A stretch of DNA of 64,000 nt from Hydractinia symbiolongicarpus (GCF_029227915.1 NC_079881.1:7626001-7690000), one strand, 5' to 3'. Counted from the first letter of the stretch, positions 50,501 through 61,167 are shown. Notes: generated by a model not told the origin, from the sequence alone. Made by a program: numbers and translations.

Positions 50501-53375
50501 GCTGTTATATATAATGCACACTCCTATTGCTATCTACCTGTATTGTCCTTTTAGATTTTGACTAATTCGAGAAATATTATTGTATTTGTCATACATTTAT
50601 GTGCCTTAGGAGTTGTGTGAACATGCTTGTGCTAAAATTTTAAATATTATTTGTTTTGGTAGAAAATTTTGAGCCACACTTATTATAGTAAATTTGGGCA
50701 CCATACAAAAAATAAAAAAAACCCATTTTAACAGCGTTACCTGTATCTTTGATAGTCACCATGACGAAGTCCATGATGCTGTTGAGCTTCTTTGATAACA
50801 GGCAAAACTTAAGCAATGTTAAGGATAAATACTTTATAAACAATGATTATACAAGCACTTATAAACAATCAACCACAAATACAATTTACAGAATGACTCA
50901 ATAAACTATCATTGGTGAACTAAATATACAACATCTTCATAGCAGAAAGCTTGGTAGATTTTTTGAATAAAATTTGCACTTTTTTGTTGAATTATTCACG
51001 AACTTGCCTAGATTCCGCCTCAAATGTAAAACATTAATTTCAATTCCAAAAATTCAAATGCACACGCATCCGATGTGCGCCATAAGTTACAGATGTTTAG
51101 GAATATAAGATTGAAAACTATTATCATGTCTGTTGAAAATCAGTTTTTCTTTATAATCTTTATATTCTTTTTGTCCTGTTGTTTATATTTTTTACCTGTA
51201 AATATGCGTGCCCATGTCCATTGTTCTTGATGCAAAATCAAAACAATTAAATAGGTGAGTAAATGTTACCATAGCCCTTGGGTTAACCAAGTCATGTGAA
51301 GGAAATTTGGAAAATGACACTGTGTGGGCAGTTGAATGTTGCAAGAAATTGTCTAGAGCACAGACCCTAATTAATGGATTTTTTATGGTCAAACCTTCAC
51401 AGTTAAAACCTTAACAAAAAAAAACTTACAGGAAAATGCACTTGTAAATTTAGCCGATTGGCAAAGATTAAGCCAGCATTTAAAATATAATAAAGATTTA
51501 AGGTGTGAGTAAGGGGAAAATATAGTTTTTTTGCAAATTTTAAACTCCTTTTATAAAAAAAGTGAACTTTTTAATGGTGAAATTATTTTTTTATAAAATA
51601 GGATAGAAATGCGACTTTTATCCAAAAAACACAATCCTCATCATTAGTCTTCCAGCTGAACGTGCTAAAAAGATCAAAACAGGTGTAAATGTTTACCACC
51701 TTGGGAATAAACTATGATACGAGTATATTTTGTAACAACGTAATCACAACTGACGTTGTAAAAAACAATACCATTAAATTTCTTGTATCGCTTTTTTTTT
51801 AATGATTCTTTGTTTTTATCCGACCAATAAAAATCACTTTTCACTTTGACTTTCATTTATGCTTTAATTTTATAAGTTTTAATTTTATAAGCGAACAACA
51901 CTAACAACATCAAGCCATATAAAATATTAAAAAATGTCTACTTATTGTCATAAAAAGGAAAAAACTCTCCAGCTAAGCAAAGATTAAAAATAAAAAATAA
52001 TCCGCAATGTGAAAAACACCTGTGGCAACCATTTAACTATACGAAAGTGATGATATTTTTAAAAATCTTTAAAGCTCTTTTTCGCAATGTTCATTTTTTG
52101 TGTTAGTACTGCTAGCCTTTTCATCTTCATTTACAAAATTATAAAAGCTATAAGGTGGGTGAGTGGCTTTTAAAGATAGCGTATGATCCGCCAACTCCGT
52201 GAAAAAAACACATTTAACGTCCTTATATCCATATCGTCAACATATCGGTTATTTCAAACTTTTATTATCGTAGCGCTATCTGTCGCGGACCGTTCGGGGG
52301 GTATGACAAGAAAAAAAATACATTTATTTGTGGACAAATAAGCCGGATCCGACATGTACTATCATCCGATATTGCCGTGATGGATCCTTCAACTCCGTGA
52401 AATTTGAAAAACACGTTTGCTTTCTGATGACTAGCAAAAATATTTTAAAAATTAAAATATTTATTAGAAAACATTCTCAAATCATTGGACCCTCAGAAAA
52501 GTTATATATAACATGACCATAATTATAATCAATTAACTGAGATAACAATATATATCAAAAATGACCACCGTCGCGCTTCACTTGAAAATCACAAAAAGGT
52601 GTAGCCAGCTGAACTTACCACCAAATTTTTGTCATGCGCGAGTTTCGACACCCCTAAAATGATTAAGTGGTAGTATCAAACCCCCTAAATCGAATTCATT
52701 CATTAAAAATGGTAGACAGAGCTGTGGTAAGTTGTTGTAGTCTTCGAAAGCAGTTTCACGGAGTTATCGGATTCACGGAGTTGGCGGATCATACGCTAGA
52801 TGTTATACCTAAAAAAGATTTTAAATTTCGAATTATGACGTATTTTTTAGCAAATTATGGTTTGTAATTCAACGAAAAAAGTTAATGGAAAATATCTCCA
52901 AAACGGAAAATAATAACTATAATTTTCAGATTGTTTTTAGATCAATGTAGTGAACATCAATCATGAAAAGCTAAAAGTTTTGTAAATGGAGGATTTTTTA
53001 GCCTCTTCAATTTTATTTTGTTTCCAATAATTTTTATGATCTCTGGATCCCTGGTTTGTAGGTTAAATCTAGCTGTCTCTTTCTCTCTCTGGGTTGAATT
53101 GGAAAGAAATTACCCCATAATGCCAACTTTTGCGCGGTAGTATGTTGTAAACACAGAGAAAGTTTTTTGTAGTGGCAACCTGTGTGGGGGGACATGGACG
53201 CAGCCTGTAAAAATAGAAAAAGGTCGAAAAATCTTACTCCATCTTTAAAAAAGCAGTGCCAGTGCAAAGAAAAGATACTTTCAACGGCTAATGGTTCACC
53301 TTGATTCTCGTCTTTCGATATCTCAGCGCTGTTGCCGACCTCATCATTGTTGTCAACTTCCATGTTTACAAGCAT
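44547..53375 (-). CDS. SRP68: Signal recognition particle subunit SRP68
   Basis: Twelve minus-strand coding exons with consistent phases: 53375-53279, 50807-50741, 49710-49597, 48753-48558, 48123-47845, 47634-47395, 47181-46985, 46721-46605, 46248-46116, 45577-45499, 45363-45314 and 44774-44547. They total 1,797 nt, 598 residues, slightly shorter than human SRP68. Recognisable conserved blocks are IKEAQQHHGLRHGDYQRYR, the RNA-binding basic helix region (YCQRRLKRIRN...RHGFKGKK), EANTEPRK-type segment (ANTEPRKKFH), ISPNIRYCAYN, the Arg-Leu-Tyr-Asp helix, and the C-terminal KPLFFDLALNH followed by an amphipathic GF(V)KGWLWG end. In the SRP, SRP68 pairs with SRP72 and binds and bends SRP RNA in the S domain, for co-translational targeting to the ER. 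Either of two in-frame ATGs (53375 or 53363) could start it. The acidic N-terminus is short, lacking the Gly-rich extension of mammals. Confidence 0.95.
44549..44554 (-). terminator. AATAAA overlapping the SRP68 stop region
   Basis: The last codons AAT AAA TAG of SRP68 contain an AATAAA hexamer directly before the stop. If used, the 3' UTR would be only a few tens of bases, ending near the A-rich tract at about 44512-44520. Confidence 0.4.
49343..49490 (-). mobile_element. Helitron-like non-autonomous element in SRP68 intron 3
   Basis: On the minus strand it begins TCTCTATTATAATACC after a host A and ends with a hairpin (CCTGTGG, loop, CCACAGG) followed about ten bases later by TTAG and a host T (family form CTAG). 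Insertion between A and T, a TC start, and hairpin plus CTAG-like end are Helitron hallmarks. The interior (GCTACCATTTTGCGTGACAG on the plus strand) is shared with the copy at 55358-55507. Confidence 0.65.
51252..51380 (+). mobile_element. SINE body fragment in SRP68 intron 1
   Basis: Matches the body of the SINE at 6162-6520 from the GTGAGTAAATGTTACCATAG block through GAAATTTGGAAAATG to CACAGACCCTAATT. The tRNA-like head and the tail are missing. It is antisense to SRP68. Confidence 0.7.
52177..52798. mobile_element. MITE with perfect 27-bp terminal inverted repeats in SRP68 intron 1
   Basis: Positions 52177-52203 and 52772-52798 are exact reverse complements over 27 bp (outer part TAGCGTATGATCCGCCAACT). 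The outermost bases are TA on each side, consistent with a TA target duplication as in Tc1/mariner-like elements, or simply part of the repeat. A partial internal copy (TCAACTCCGTGAA) lies at about 52388-52400, and another CACGGAGTTATCGGATTCAC lies just inside the right end. No transposase frame is present, so it is non-autonomous. Confidence 0.8.
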
Positions 53376-55357
53376 ATATTATATGTTCCTCCGTAATTTT
53401 ATCTACCATCTTTATATTGTTCCTGCTACACGTGTCTCACTTATTCAACTCGTGGAAAGCCGCCTTAAGGGCGTAGTGTTTGGCGGTGCACACAGTTCTC
53501 ATTAGGTTTAGGATGTCGCAACAAAATACATCAAGGAGCTGAGCTGTTCTGCCCGGATAATAAACGCTGCCCTGATTATGCACAACAGCCTGTCCCGGTT
53601 AGGAACAGGGCAGAAAATACATAATCAGGGCAACATAATCAGGACAGACCGGTTTATTATGTACGACAGTTCAAAAAATATTACTGATTTCCGCCAGCGA
53701 AGGCGTAATCTTTAAAATCGCCTGAGAAGATAGATAGATAGAGACAGTGCAGCTAGGCTGGACGTCCGAAACTTATCCAGACTAGAGCCTAAATCCTCGT
53801 TTTGACAGATTTTTTTCTGAGAACGACGCTAAAATGAGTTTTAAGACAATAAGAATCCTAACAGTGCAACAAATTGCTTTATTATCCAATCAACAATACT
53901 TTATTTTGAAGTTCGTATGTTATCGAAAGTTAAAGCTCGTGCAGTGTAGCATAAAGAAGATCGTCTAATAATGCGCCATCTTTGATTTATAAAAGAAAAA
54001 ATAAGAATACATAGTCTGAAAATAATATTTCGTAACTGATTATTTGTAAAAAACAATTTGCTGCCACCTTTAAAGATATTTTCCAAGTTGTTTTTCAGAG
54101 AAAAAGGAGAAAATAGATAAATTTTCAGCCTTGCCGTTTTTTTCATTTTGTTTTTATTGTTCATCAATTTTCAGGTTTATTATTTTTCTTTTAATTTTGT
54201 TCTTATAGACAAATGAAGTTTATGTAAGTTAAGTTAGCTATGATTTACAGTTACAATAATAATCAAAAATTGAATTTTAAAATTTTAGAATATTCAATGA
54301 TTTTGATCCCCCATATTATTCAGTCCTCTTCAAAGTTTAGTACTTTTTCAGATTATTGCAAATGGCGGAAATCTTTAAGACGTAGGGCTTCTTGTTTGGC
54401 GTTTTATAAAAGATGCATAATCACAACAGGCCGGTTTATGTACAACAGTCTTAACATAATCGGGGCTGACCGCTATTATATACACTTCTGATAAGTAAAT
54501 AGCCCTAGTGACAAAGTTGTTGTTGTTCTCAAATGAATCGAAATTTCGTGGAAACTAAATTTGGGATTCGCAATTTCAATAACTTTTCACCAAACTTAAT
54601 TCCCGTGAAAAGAATACCGTAAATGATCGAATGAACGCCGAGGCGTTTATTCAAAAATTGACTTTTTAGGGGGGGTGGGGGCATTTAATCGACAGGGACG
54701 TTTAATTTAGTTTCCGTGAAATTTAGTTACCTCATAGTATATTATGTTGAAATGTATTTTGAAGAGTAGTTTATATTAAATATTTTTTTCTTTCGCCATG
54801 CCTAGTTTTTAAGGGTGTTCTTGTAGAGAATGTTTCATTCACAAAAATTCAAGAAAAAGGCCAATCACAGCCTGCCTGGCCTGCCATTTATATTATGGAG
54901 TCATATGTGGGACAATATTCGTGTATGGTTTTCGTCGCGCCGTAATGCTTTTCGTCGTGTCGTATCTTCCTTCGTGGTGTGGTTTTCTTCGCAGCGTAAT
55001 GATTTTCGTCGTGGCGTATTACTCTTATTTGTGTGATCACATGTTTCGTCGTGTCGTATGTCACTTCGTGGGGTATTTCTCTTTGTGGCGAAATAGTTAT
55101 GCTTTTTTTACATAGAATTACTAATTTCGTGAAGATTTTACACAATATATTTCACTTTCTTTCTAGTGGCCTTGGTCCTTCCACTGGGAAGAACAAGCTA
55201 TTATTTTTTTCATTTTCTTTTAATAAACGATACATTCTTAGCCATAGATTTACTTAACTATACATTTTTAGCATGCTACACTGTGTATTTTGTAGTTTAA
55301 ATGGATTCTGATGAAATTATAAAAAATCAAGTAAACTAACTACATAAACATAAATTA

Positions 55358-55507
55358 CTAGTCGTTATCCCGTGGAATAATCCACGGGTTCGCTCGTCCT
55401 TTTTATACCGCATTGCGTGCGTTTCGCTACCTGCGCAGCTAAGCTACCATTTTGCGTGACAGACAGACGGACGGACGGACAGACGTATACAGGTATTATT
55501 ATAGAGA
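55358..55507 (-). mobile_element. Helitron-like non-autonomous element, best-preserved copy
   Basis: On the minus strand it starts TCTCTATAATAATACCTG, contains a GTCC-rich tract (CGTCCGTCCGTC), then CAAAATGGTAGCTTAGCTGC. It ends with the hairpin CCCGTGG/CCACGGG followed by ATAACGACTAG and a host T. It is directly joined to a second truncated copy. Confidence 0.65.
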
Positions 55508-55572
55508 CTAGTCGTTAGCCTGTGGAAAAATCCGGACGGACGGACGGACGTATACGGGTATTATAATATAGA
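55508..55572 (-). mobile_element. Truncated Helitron-like copy in tandem
   Basis: It keeps the CTAG end, half of the terminal hairpin (GCCTGTGGAAAAATCC on the plus strand) and the opposite terminus (TATACGGGTATTATAATATA), but lacks the middle. It abuts the previous copy head-to-tail, an arrangement often seen with Helitrons. Confidence 0.55.
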
Positions 55573-56559
55573 TTACATAAGACTCTTACACAACACATAA
55601 TATTTCTTCATAATCACAAATGTAAAACTAGCTTAAAAATAAAATATAATTTACAGCACTAAACTAAAGGTTTTGTTTATTATACTGCACTTTATTCATG
55701 TGACTTGAAGTTCTTGTAAGCGCTACACGAATTTAGTAAGTTCGTGTTAACAAAGCATAAAACTTTCCACTACGAAGTAAAATACGCCACGAAGTGAAAT
55801 ACGCCACAAAGTGAAATACGCCACGAAGTGAAATACGCCGCAAAGTTAAATACGCCGCGACGCACAAATACGACTCGACGAAACGTTAAACCACCCCACA
55901 AAGAAATATACGACGCAACAAAAACCACACCACGAAGGAAGATACGACACGACGAAAAGCATTTACGACGCAACGAAAACCATACACGAATATTGTCCCA
56001 TATATAACTCCATATTATATCAGCGTTCATAACCTGGTTATATAACCAGGGCAAAAAAACATAATCGGGCCATGCGTACATAATTCGGCCGTCCTGTTTA
56101 TAAACAGGCCGTTTTCGCAATCCGGGCAGGACAGAGCTGCGTGAGAGGGGGCAAGGCTTGGCTGCTGATAGTTAAATTTGTTAAAGGTTTCTTATTTCTT
56201 GTGTAAATTATAAAAATATTTCTCTCGATACAAAATTCTGTTGTGTCCATAAAAAGGAAAGTTATAAATAAATCTAAACTATCGATCCCTATCTCTTCTT
56301 TGTTTACCTAAAATTTTTATGTTTATAGCTATATAGTAACAAACTGCTAAAAGCAGACACCAATACGGCTTCAGAAAAAAATGCTGCATTTGTTGAATGT
56401 AACCTAACATTAACATATGACTTTATTAGAGACAGTACAATGGTGAGAGTTGTGCTAATCGTTTTTAGCAAAAGCTTTTGATAATGTATTATGCCATGTC
56501 ACATTATTATATACGTTAATTGCAAGCTATAGCTATATTGGTGTGACTGGTAAGTTGCT

Positions 56560-56660
56560 AATTTGGTGTGGTTTGATCCACAACACGGGCATGTTTAGCA
56601 AGTGTCTTTATTACAGCTACGGATCAACGCATGCTATGTGAGGGAAATTGGGTATTCTAG
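56560..56660 (+). mobile_element. Old SINE fragment
   Basis: Contains GGTTTGATCC (B-box-like) and CTATGTGAGGGAAATTGGG in the order and rough spacing of the SINE at 6162-6520. The rest is diverged. The adjoining TATACCTAATGTATACATTC word is also present, inverted, at about 6057-6080. Confidence 0.5.
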
Positions 56661-57091
56661 CTGGTGTATACCTAATGTATACATTCAGAATACATTGCTT
56701 AGGTTCAAACGGAATGAACTAATGCCACAAACAATAAGTTTTAATCCATAAATGCTAAATATATATACAAAACTTTACTTAAAAAATACAGAAAGAGCAA
56801 ATAATAAAAGAAAGCAAACAAGAACACATAAACAAAAGTAGAAACAAAACAAAATATCTTACCAAACCACTTTCACTAAACCACCACCAAACAACATCAC
56901 AGATAGATAGATCTGTGATGTTGTTAAAATGATGTTGCTAAAAATGTAAAACACAGCAAAACTAATACAAAACAAAGAACTTTACAAGTAACAAAATGGG
57001 CTGCTAACAGAAATAAAAACAATGGAACAAGACAGCAATAACATACAGTAATCAATATAGAAAGTGTTGTGAGAACAGCTTGTCAGAAAAT

Positions 57092-57093
<2 letters not shown>

Positions 57094-57167
<74 letters not shown>
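57094..57167. repeat. (TA)n microsatellite
   Basis: An uninterrupted TA dinucleotide tract of about 74 bp. The long minus-strand frame of alternating Ile/Tyr across it is an artefact. Confidence 0.95.
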
Positions 57168-57170
<3 letters not shown>

Positions 57171-57740
57171 AAAAAATACATGTAACATAAAGTTAATGAC
57201 GTGTACCATTTAACATAAAACTTAAAGCTAGGAACACAACAAAATAAACACAATCTTTAGGGATGCCTAGACACTGGCATTGCTGTGCCCATGCAGCAGC
57301 AACACCATCACTGAAGTGGTTATACCCTGTATAAGTATTCAGAATAATAGTATACAGGCTTCATCAGGCTCACGAGTAACATGATATATTTTTTTAAAGA
57401 TTTACTCGCAAGTAGTTTAATTATTGCATACTTATTAAAAAGATTACTCGATAATTTGACTAGTTAGGCAAAGTTAAACGGAATGGTTATCAATCCAGGA
57501 AAACCTAAAATACTGATACTGTCGATAAAATGCTTTTCACACTAAGGTTCTTCCAAATAGTTTTAATACCTTGTAGCTCTGATAGGAAAGATCTTTTTTT
57601 CTTTCGGCATTTGTATTGTGCTGGTTGCAACAATCTTCTTTGTAATTGAAGATTGACATGTGTATTTTGTTAATTATTTTCCATCCCAGCTTCTGGCTTT
57701 CTTGATAGAGACAATATGAGAGCACTGTGCTCGATTTCAG

Positions 57741-57935
57741 ACCTCTGCTGTGTTTATTTTAGATCTATTGAAGGTAAGTGTGGTTGATGATTTCCCATGT
57801 GAGTTAAAACTTAATTACCAAGGATTGCCTGTTCTTCAGCAGCAGATCTCCAACTTTTTGACAGGCGTGTGTGGTACTTCATTGAAATTTTCTTTTATTG
57901 ATGGGAGTGTTATCAGGATTTTGTGTAGATTGTAG
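57741..57935 (+). pseudogene. Possible orphan coding exon
   Basis: After a TTTCAG acceptor-like site, one frame is open for 64 codons to TAG, with segments VVDDFPCELKLNYQGL and SNFLTGVCGTSLKFSFIDG and coding-like codon use. No upstream partner exon, ATG or family was recognised. It could be a terminal exon of an unrecognised gene, a relic, or chance. Confidence 0.25.
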
Positions 57936-58145
57936 TTAAAAATTGTGTGACATTGTTTAAATTCTCAAAAACAACAAAAATTGAACTTAGAAGTTAATGG
58001 AATCAAAAACATAAGACGTATTTTAGACACACTGTGGACACACTGTGGTTGAATATTTTATTGCAAATTTCACAGCTGTATTATTTTTTATACACGCTGA
58101 TGTTCTATTCAAAATAAAAAAAAATATGATGAATGTCATATGACA

Positions 58146-58826
58146 TATTATAACTCGTACTTTGTGCGGGATACTGAGGTTCGATTCCCCTTGGTGGCGA
58201 TTCAATATGGGTGGGTGAATGTTACCATAGCCCCGCGTTAACACAAGCCATGTGAGGGAAATTGGGGAGATACCACAATGTGGGGGGGTTCTCACTAGAA
58301 TTTAAGAGCACGCTATAAATTTAAAGCACCATTTAAAGCGTGCTTAATAATGTGACAGCATTTTTGCTTTATTAAAATGCCTTTCAAATTATGTTTACTT
58401 GGCTTAAACATGCTTTAAATAAAGCAAAAATAAAGAGTGCTTCGAGGCACTCTTTTATTTTTTTAAGCGGGTGTTATGAAAGTGAAAGTTTATTCGTATG
58501 TGAGAAAAACAACATCAGCGTTTCGTTTTAAATTATGTTTAAAACTCTCCCTCTGATGTTACCGGCAACTTGCTTTAGTCAAAGCATGCTTTATTTTTAT
58601 ACTAAGCATGATTTATTCTAGTGTGAACCCCCCCCCCTTTGTGGGGCGTTAGATGTTGCAGGAAGTTGTCTGGTAGAGCGCTGACTCTAATTGGGTCTGC
58701 GTAGCTAAAAATGAGCATTAAATAGTCTAGGACTCTCCATCTAAGCCATGGTCCCTCTCGGAAATAATAGACAGAGTATATCCCTTGATATTTGTGAGGC
58801 TAGCCATGTAAAATATGCACATCATC
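58146..58826 (+). mobile_element. SINE copy split by a MITE
   Basis: The left part (58146-58281) carries the B-box GGTTCGATTCC and the CCATGTGAGGGAAATTGGG block. The right part (58638-58826) resumes with GTTAGATGTTGCAGGAAGTT and TTGTCTGGTAGAGCGC and ends in an ATC-repeat tail. The break falls where the copy at 6162 reads continuously, so the segment between is a later insertion. Confidence 0.85.
58282..58637. mobile_element. MITE nested in the SINE
   Basis: Inverted ends are a run of G followed by GTTCTCACTAGAATTTAAG on the left, and its counterpart TTTATTCTAGTGTGAAC followed by a run of C on the right. Subterminal words AAAGCGTGCTT and AAAGCATGCTTTA recur. It is about 355 bp and non-coding. 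The empty site is known from the SINE copy at 6162-6520. TGTG occurs on both sides and may be the target duplication. Confidence 0.8.
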
Positions 58827-58829
58827 ATC

Positions 58830-59859
58830 ATGTTGAATTCTCCTTAGGATATCCATTGTAGTTCAAAGTTTTATCACTAGGGATTAGCAGAAAAAAAGAA
58901 GGAAAAAAATCATTTATCAATATTTCATTCATTATCCCATTCATTTTGCATTTCTTTTTATCCAATAAACAAGCTGCAGTGTAATACATATGTTTTAGAA
59001 AAGCAAATGCTTTTAAAAAGTGTTTGTGGCTGTCAAAAAACATTGTCAGCCACATTTATTGTAATAATTTCAATAGTTACAAACAACATTCAGTCATTTA
59101 AAAAACAAATCAAATCCCATAACAATGACAGTTACTGTTACCAAATAAATACTATAGAGGAGTGTCAGTCACAAGATGGTAACCAAATGCTAAAAATTGT
59201 TAAGAAATTGGCGAAGAGTGTTATAGTATAAACTGAAACCACTAAAATTAAGCTTACACAATCGCAGTAGCAAGAAAGCTTTTTTAATTTTTTTGTTAGC
59301 CACTTTTTGAGTCTAAAGGACAATGTCAGCCACAAGTGTTAATCATCTGTCTGTATTCCCGAAAAAAGATATCCTTTTTTTAATGTCTAGTATTGTTTTG
59401 AACCTTTTTAAAAAGGGAAGTTGTCTATGCCACATGGCCTTTTCTGCCTCATATTGGAAGACGGTTTGTTCACTGATATCTCTTGACTGTGATAGCCACA
59501 CAAAGAAAAAATGATGTCACTAGATGCAGAATTTATCCAGCTTAACCATGGTACCATTATTGAGTATTAGCCACTTTCATGGTTCTTGTATTTAAACAAA
59601 ACATGGATGACACTAAAAATGTCACAAATTGAAGGGTTAATTTGTTACTGTTTACTGTTGATAAAATTGAGCCCAACAGCACTTGCTAAAACCCGTTTTA
59701 ATTTTGGTTGTGAAATTATTTTTGATTTTGTTATGAAAAAGCTAATTTATTATTTCTTTATTGTCAGTAACCTGTACATTTACATGAATAATCTCTCTGC
59801 TCTGTTGTATTTTTCAAGTCCACATTTTGTTTTGCTCCACAACATATAATTTATTTATT
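58830..59859. other. Spacer/5' region of the F-box gene
   Basis: It presumably holds the promoter and any 5' UTR exon of the F-box gene. A small palindrome GTGGCTG/CAGCCAC lies at about 59026-59052, and GTCAGCCACA recurs at about 59327. Short frames here lack domains. Confidence 0.4.
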
Positions 59860-59871
59860 TTTTCTTCATAG

Positions 59872-61167
59872 ATGAGGAAAGAACTTTCATTGCTAGATTT
59901 GCCAGAATGCATCTGGAGTTTTATTGCCTCTTACCTTCACCTGGAAGATTTTCGAAATTATCGCTTAACATGCTTGCTTTTGTGTCAATCTACATACTCT
60001 CGTACTGCAATGCAAAATATTAACATTAGAATTATATTTGATGGCAAAAATAACAGACATTATGGATATGGCAGAAGATTTATATCAACACCGAAAGTTT
60101 TCCCATGCCTTGCAACTTTCATGAGTAAATTGCTTTATGGAAAAATTTCTAATTTTGTAAAGATCAGTCCCCTTCATCAAAATGTTCCTGAATTTGTCTT
60201 TGAAAATTTACTCAACAATTCATTGAAAGATGTTACAGAAGTTAAAACATACGTTGAACATGTGGGTATCATTGGTAAATGTTGCTTGTCACTCCAAAAG
60301 TTGCAATTAAATACTGAAAATTTAGTTTTGAATAGAACTAGCCCCTTTAATGACCATGATAAAACAACCCTTACTTTCTTAGATGCCAGTTCATTTAAAA
60401 GTTTTCCTTCTTTACATGAGTTGAGCATTTCAAATATGGACTTCCGTCTTAATGTTCTTACATGGATTTTGGATGGTATCCCTACATTAGCCTCATTTAT
60501 ACTATTGCGTGTGACCTTTGGTTTACATACATCTATTCAAACTGAAAAAGAAAGGGAGGCTATTCAGAAATGTGTGAGTCAAGTTACCAACATCTGGCAT
60601 TGGTCATGGGAGGTAGTTGAAATAGCAGACCACTTGGAGTTATTTTTGCCTGATTCTGTCTCATCATTTAAATGTAGATTGAAAAGTAACTTCCTGAAAT
60701 GGAAACCAGAGAATATTAAGAAATTTTCTTTTGAAAAGTACAGGGATTTTGATAAATTCATGATTCCATGGAATCCAGAAAAATATGTGAATTTAACACA
60801 TTTGACATTTAACTATGCTGAATTTCATGATTCAAACTTTCCGCTCTGTGCTAATGTAAAGTTCCTGAAATTATCCTGGACGAAAAACACACTTGCCTAT
60901 TTAGGAGCTTTGTCACTTTACCCAGCAGATGCATTGAGAAAGTTGATATTGATTTATCCAAGAGATTTTGTTTACGATTCAAAGTTTGCGAATATTCTTA
61001 CTAGCTTTTGTTCGTTGGAGTATGTGGAAGTAGTAGAGGGAGATGAATCCTTCGATACCATTCAACACTTTGTTGACGAGCTGTCTGCCATGAAACCTCG
61101 TTCTTTAAAGTATTTTGTTTTTCCTCACTACAATAAAAGTAAAAAGATTGTTCGATTTAAGGATTGA
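59872..61167 (+). CDS. F-box protein with LRR-like C-terminal part
   Basis: A 431-residue frame. Residues about 4-45 form an F-box (LSLLDLPECIWSFIASYL, then LEDFRNYRLTCLLLCQ), which binds SKP1 in SCF ubiquitin ligases. The remainder has no strict motif, but repeats of L-x-x-L-x-I/L with spacing near 25-30 (SLHELSISNMDF, LTHLTFNYAEF, VKFLKLSWTKN, LRKLILIYP, LEYVEVVEGD) suggest degenerate leucine-rich repeats as a substrate-binding arc, as in FBXL proteins. The substrate cannot be inferred. The ATG sits immediately after a strong acceptor-like sequence (TTTTTTCTTCATAG), so a 5' UTR intron or spliced-leader addition ends exactly at the start codon. The frame closes with TGA and appears intact. 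Confidence 0.8.
   Translation: MRKELSLLDLPECIWSFIASYLHLEDFRNYRLTCLLLCQSTYSRTAMQNINIRIIFDGKNNRHYGYGRRFISTPKVFPCLATFMSKLLYGKISNFVKISPLHQNVPEFVFENLLNNSLKDVTEVKTYVEHVGIIGKCCLSLQKLQLNTENLVLNRTSPFNDHDKTTLTFLDASSFKSFPSLHELSISNMDFRLNVLTWILDGIPTLASFILLRVTFGLHTSIQTEKEREAIQKCVSQVTNIWHWSWEVVEIADHLELFLPDSVSSFKCRLKSNFLKWKPENIKKFSFEKYRDFDKFMIPWNPEKYVNLTHLTFNYAEFHDSNFPLCANVKFLKLSWTKNTLAYLGALSLYPADALRKLILIYPRDFVYDSKFANILTSFCSLEYVEVVEGDESFDTIQHFVDELSAMKPRSLKYFVFPHYNKSKKIVRFKD

Larger units (their letters stand above)
54893..56016. mobile_element. Element with about 200-bp inverted arms made of ~20-bp repeats
   Basis: The left arm (54893-55095) and right arm (about 55785-56016) are inverted copies, for example CTTCCTTCGTGGTGTGGTTT on the left and its complement at about 55919-55940. 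Each arm starts ATGGAGT, GGGACAATATTCGTGTATGG and continues as imperfect units of 17-20 bp carrying TTCGTCGTGTCGTA-like cores. The middle is A+T-rich and contains the nested Helitron-like pair. Frames inside the arms are repeat by-products. Confidence 0.75.
53537..56141. mobile_element. Probable composite inverted-repeat element with CATAATCAGGG subterminal repeats
   Basis: The left end AGCTGTTCTGCCCGGAT (53542-53558) has an inverted, slightly gapped match ending at about 56139 (ATCCGGGCAGGACAGAGCT). Both ends are followed inward by several copies of words like CCTGATTATG, CATAATCAGGGC and GGCCGGTTTAT (53572-53650, 54410-54480, 56040-56110), often in palindromic pairs. The interior contains another inverted-repeat element and a tandem Helitron-like pair. 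No transposase is visible. Whether all this is one element or several nested ones is not settled. Confidence 0.5.

Noticed and set aside
51192-51392. A possible first exon of SRP68 near 51.2 kb
   Set aside because: The frame overlaps the SINE fragment and its phase and sequence do not fit. The exon at 53375-53279 joins the next exon in phase and restores the conserved segment LAVEILPVIKEAQQHH.
54830-56120. Frames of 60-116 codons with repeated aromatic/Arg patterns
   Set aside because: They follow the 20-bp repeats in the arms of the inverted-repeat element.
56982-57209. Minus-strand frame of alternating Ile and Tyr
   Set aside because: Translation of a TA dinucleotide tract.
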